From Sphingomonas insulae (GTDB taxonomy: Bacteria > Pseudomonadota > Alphaproteobacteria > Sphingomonadales > Sphingomonadaceae), in the NCBI RefSeq assembly GCF_010450875.1, contig NZ_CP048422.1, positions 551,001 to 615,000 of the forward strand: a stretch of DNA of 64,000 bases, given 5' to 3'. The notes under the pieces were generated by a model, which was not told the DNA's origin, made no database searches, and saw nothing but the letters and a program-made list of their open reading frames with translations. This document shows, piece after piece, positions 62,117-64,000 of the stretch. Within the stretch, counting starts at the first letter, position 1. The number at the start of each line of letters is the position of its first letter. The position numbers and the translations under genes are program-made.

Positions 62117-63051
62117 GCGTCAGGTCCTTCGTCGTCGAATCGGGCAATGGAGGTGAGGCGGACGGCGGCGTGGCCGTTCGAGGTGCCGACGGTGCCGCGC
62201 CCCAGACAGTCGTTGCCGACCATCACTGGCACCTGCGCATCGAAGCTGATCGGGATGACATCGCCTTCCTTGAGGTTCATCAGCAGCGCCAGCGGCACCA
62301 CCGGCTCGGCGAGCACCGAGCGGATCGGGAAGCGGACGTTCATCGCGGCGCGGGTCAGCGACGTGCGCCACGCGGGGTCCGCCTCCGCCTTGTCGAGCAC
62401 CTTGCCGGTCAGCGTCGGTGCGTGCGGCTTCAGCGCGGTGACCGGATAGATCAGGTCCATGAAGACCGGCTTGTCGTCGCCGGCGGCGATGCCGAAACGG
62501 GTGACGATCATCGCATCGTCGGCGTCGGTCGACAGCATCGCGGCGTTCGATTCGACGTGGCCCGGCGCAAAATCGATCCGGGCGAGCGGTTCCCACGCGG
62601 TCCGCAGCGGCGCGGCGATCGTCTGGCCGATCTTGCCCACCATCGCATCGGCGGCGGGCGAGAATTCGGTCGGCATCAGCAGCGGCGTCGTGCCGTTGCC
62701 GCCGAAGAACAGGTCGAGCAGCTGGAGCACGAACACGCCGTCGAGCACGCACAGGGCGCTGGCACCCTGGGGCGACATCGTCATCGGCAACCATGCGGTC
62801 AGCAGGTCGCCCTTTTCCGAACGATAATCGCCGAAGCGTTGCACGACGAGGGGTTCCGCCCACGCGCGCACCTCGCGACGGAGCAGCGGCTCGAACACGC
62901 CGCGCAGCGAGCGTGCGAGGCGTGCGGACAGATGCTGCAACGTGTGCAGATCGCCGAACGGATTGAGCTTCGTCGCGCCCAGCCCCGCCGCATGCGCAGC
63001 CGGTACGCGATCCCGCGCCCGTCGATCAGAGGTTGCCTCGGCGTTAACCAT
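62113..63051 (-). CDS. fliM: Flagellar motor switch protein FliM (short N-terminus)
   Basis: The C-ring protein that links CheY-P binding to rotor switching. About 312 residues: a middle domain from residue 29 (NPFGDLHTLQHLSARLARSL) with the FFGGNG motif, and a C-terminal SpoA-like domain containing VPLALLMNLKEGDVIPI. The usual N-terminal CheY-binding peptide (LSQAEIDALL) is missing; the first 28 residues are charged and low-complexity. I place the start at ATG 63051; an ATG at 63066 would overlap fliL. It is followed by fliN. Confidence 0.88.
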   Translation of the reverse strand: MVNAEATSDRRARDRVPAAHAAGLGATKLNPFGDLHTLQHLSARLARSLRGVFEPLLRREVRAWAEPLVVQRFGDYRSEKGDLLTAWLPMTMSPQGASALCVLDGVFVLQLLDLFFGGNGTTPLLMPTEFSPAADAMVGKIGQTIAAPLRTAWEPLARIDFAPGHVESNAAMLSTDADDAMIVTRFGIAAGDDKPVFMDLIYPVTALKPHAPTLTGKVLDKAEADPAWRTSLTRAAMNVRFPIRSVLAEPVVPLALLMNLKEGDVIPISFDAQVPVMVGNDCLGRGTVGTSNGHAAVRLTSIARFDDEGPDA

Positions 63052-63055
63052 GACC

Positions 63056-63673
63056 TCACTGAACAACGAAATTGGTAAAGTAGACGTTACTAACGCCGCC
63101 GAATCCCTCTTTTTGCTGCAAAGTCGCGTTGATCGCCTTCACCAGCCGCCCCTGGAGCTGCTGTTTGCCGGCGGAGGTGAACACCTGCTCCTCGGGCGTG
63201 TCGCCGAGGGTCATCAGCACCGCCGAGCGGACCGCGATGTCGTTGGTCTTCAGATTTTCGATGACCGTGTCGTCGTATGGCGTCGACACGGCGATGCCGA
63301 CCTGGATCACATGGACCGAATCCTGGAGGTTCGAGGTGAATTGCGGGTCCATCGTGAAATAGTTGGACGCATATTTGTCGCCGTCCCCGCCCGAGGGCAC
63401 GTGCGCGCCGCCGCTGCCGGACGATTCGCCGCCGCCATGACCGCCCTCGCCCTCACCGCCGGCGGCGGGACGCTTCTGTTCGGACTTGGGGACCAGCTTG
63501 GGGCCATGGTCGGCGGCGGCGGCATGCCCGCCGCCGATCAGGCCGGCGCTGGATGCATAGACGCCGGCACCGACGCCGCCGCCCACCAGCACCACCAGCG
63601 CGAGCACCATGATCAGGAGTTTCATCTTGCCGCCCTTCTTCTTGGGTGCGGCGTCTTCGGGTTTGTCGCTCAT
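63056..63673 (-). CDS. fliL: Flagellar basal body-associated protein FliL
   Basis: A 205-residue inner-membrane protein that surrounds the stator. A short Lys-rich cytosolic start (KPEDAAPKKKGGK) precedes one helix (residues 18-40), then a Gly/Ser/Glu-rich linker of about 50 residues, and the periplasmic domain beginning YFTMDPQFTSNLQDSVHVIQ and ending VYFTNFVVQ. The linker is much richer in glycine than in E. coli FliL. It precedes fliM by four bases. Confidence 0.92.
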   Translation of the reverse strand: MSDKPEDAAPKKKGGKMKLLIMVLALVVLVGGGVGAGVYASSAGLIGGGHAAAADHGPKLVPKSEQKRPAAGGEGEGGHGGGESSGSGGAHVPSGGDGDKYASNYFTMDPQFTSNLQDSVHVIQVGIAVSTPYDDTVIENLKTNDIAVRSAVLMTLGDTPEEQVFTSAGKQQLQGRLVKAINATLQQKEGFGGVSNVYFTNFVVQ

Positions 63674-63696
63674 GTCGGTCGATCCTCGGGGATGGG

Positions 63697-64000
63697 TCAG
63701 GCGATGCGGCCGTTGCCGGCCGCATCCGTGTCATGGGAAGGCGCACGCGGCGGGGCGGCAGGCTGGCGCGGGGCGGCGGCCTGTTGCTGTTGCTGCTGAC
63801 GGGGCTGTTGCTGCCCGGCCTGCGCCTGTGCGGAGGGCTGTTGCTGGCCGTTGCCGGCCGGCGGCTGGCTGGCGGGCTGCTGGTGCGATGCGCCGGCGTT
63901 GGACTGGCCGGCACCGGATTGGCTTTGCGCCGCCGCCGGTTCGACGATCGTCTGGCCGATCTTCAACCCCCGCTCCTGCGCGATCTCCGCCAGCCGCGGC
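63697..64000 (-). CDS. fliK: Flagellar hook-length control protein FliK, C-terminal end (partial)
   Basis: Only the last 100 or so codons are in the window; the frame continues past the right edge. The visible part begins RLAEIAQERGLKIGQTIVEP, compatible with the end of a FliK C-terminal domain, followed by a very long Gln/Ala/Pro tail (SQSGAGQSNAGASHQQPAS and QQQPRQQQQQQAAAPRQP). Its position directly upstream of fliL in a flagellar operon makes FliK the best assignment. The extended Gln-rich tail is unusual. Confidence 0.7.
   Translation of the reverse strand, partial: PRLAEIAQERGLKIGQTIVEPAAAQSQSGAGQSNAGASHQQPASQPPAGNGQQQPSAQAQAGQQQPRQQQQQQAAAPRQPAAPPRAPSHDTDAAGNGRIA

Overview
The window looks like chromosomal DNA from a sphingomonad-type alphaproteobacterium (Sphingomonas or a close relative). 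This is inferred from very high GC, tight ATGA/TGATG gene junctions, a class I lysyl-tRNA synthetase, a bacterial CDC48-type AAA ATPase, CarD, DUF1489, TIGR02186 and ubiquinol-cytochrome c chaperone family proteins, and dispersed GTCATCCCGGC palindromes. I see no prophage, insertion sequence, CRISPR array or rRNA operon. Nearly everything is housekeeping or envelope biology.

Region by region. 1-12.5 kb: the start of ppc (frameshifted, running off the left edge), an EF-hand lipoprotein and an HNH endonuclease, gluQ, a twin-helix membrane protein with a PduO-type adenosyltransferase, lysK, a DinG-like helicase (also frameshifted), a SixA-like phosphatase, an AI-2E family permease, a YceD protein, a cytochrome bc1 chaperone and bamE. 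12.5-29.3 kb: envelope genes, namely pbpC with its usual partner alpha-2-macroglobulin, an NfrB-like glycosyltransferase with a putative outer-membrane barrel, TauE/SafE with a TIGR02186 protein, a HerA-type ATPase and an M23 endopeptidase. 29.6-46.5 kb: a Suv3-like helicase with an S4 protein, fdxA, carD, three consecutive head-GIN (DUF2807) proteins, DUF1489 and mgtE, a cyclophilin, a LysR regulator divergent from the CDC48 gene, an MFS permease with a monooxygenase-fold protein, a methyltransferase, a MarR regulator and a phospholipase D-type synthase. 46.6-56.3 kb: rpoZ, rlmE, ppx/gppA, tRNA-Gln(CTG), DUF429, an isochorismatase-like protein, a TlpA thioredoxin divergent from argH, then argH, a small lipoprotein, lysA, a siroheme synthase and a CorA/ZntB transporter packed as one operon. 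56.3-64 kb: a flagellar operon on the minus strand, fliK-L-M-N-O-P-Q-R-flhB-fliD-fliS, cut by the right edge inside fliK.

The most useful observations are these. Two genes are each broken by a one-base contraction of a G/C run. The intergenic regions are rich in structure: tandem hairpins at 12.6 kb, a duplicated palindrome cassette at 15.1-15.7 kb, a 39-bp minisatellite at 47.3 kb, and a 27-bp-arm palindrome inside the flagellar operon. A strong terminator upstream of the CDC48 gene implies a short leader or small RNA. The start region of fdxA is triplicated. The head-GIN gene trio has dyads over its promoters. I found no convincing new multi-gene defence or biosynthetic system; the head-GIN cluster and the CDC48 locus with its leader are the nearest to undescribed biology.
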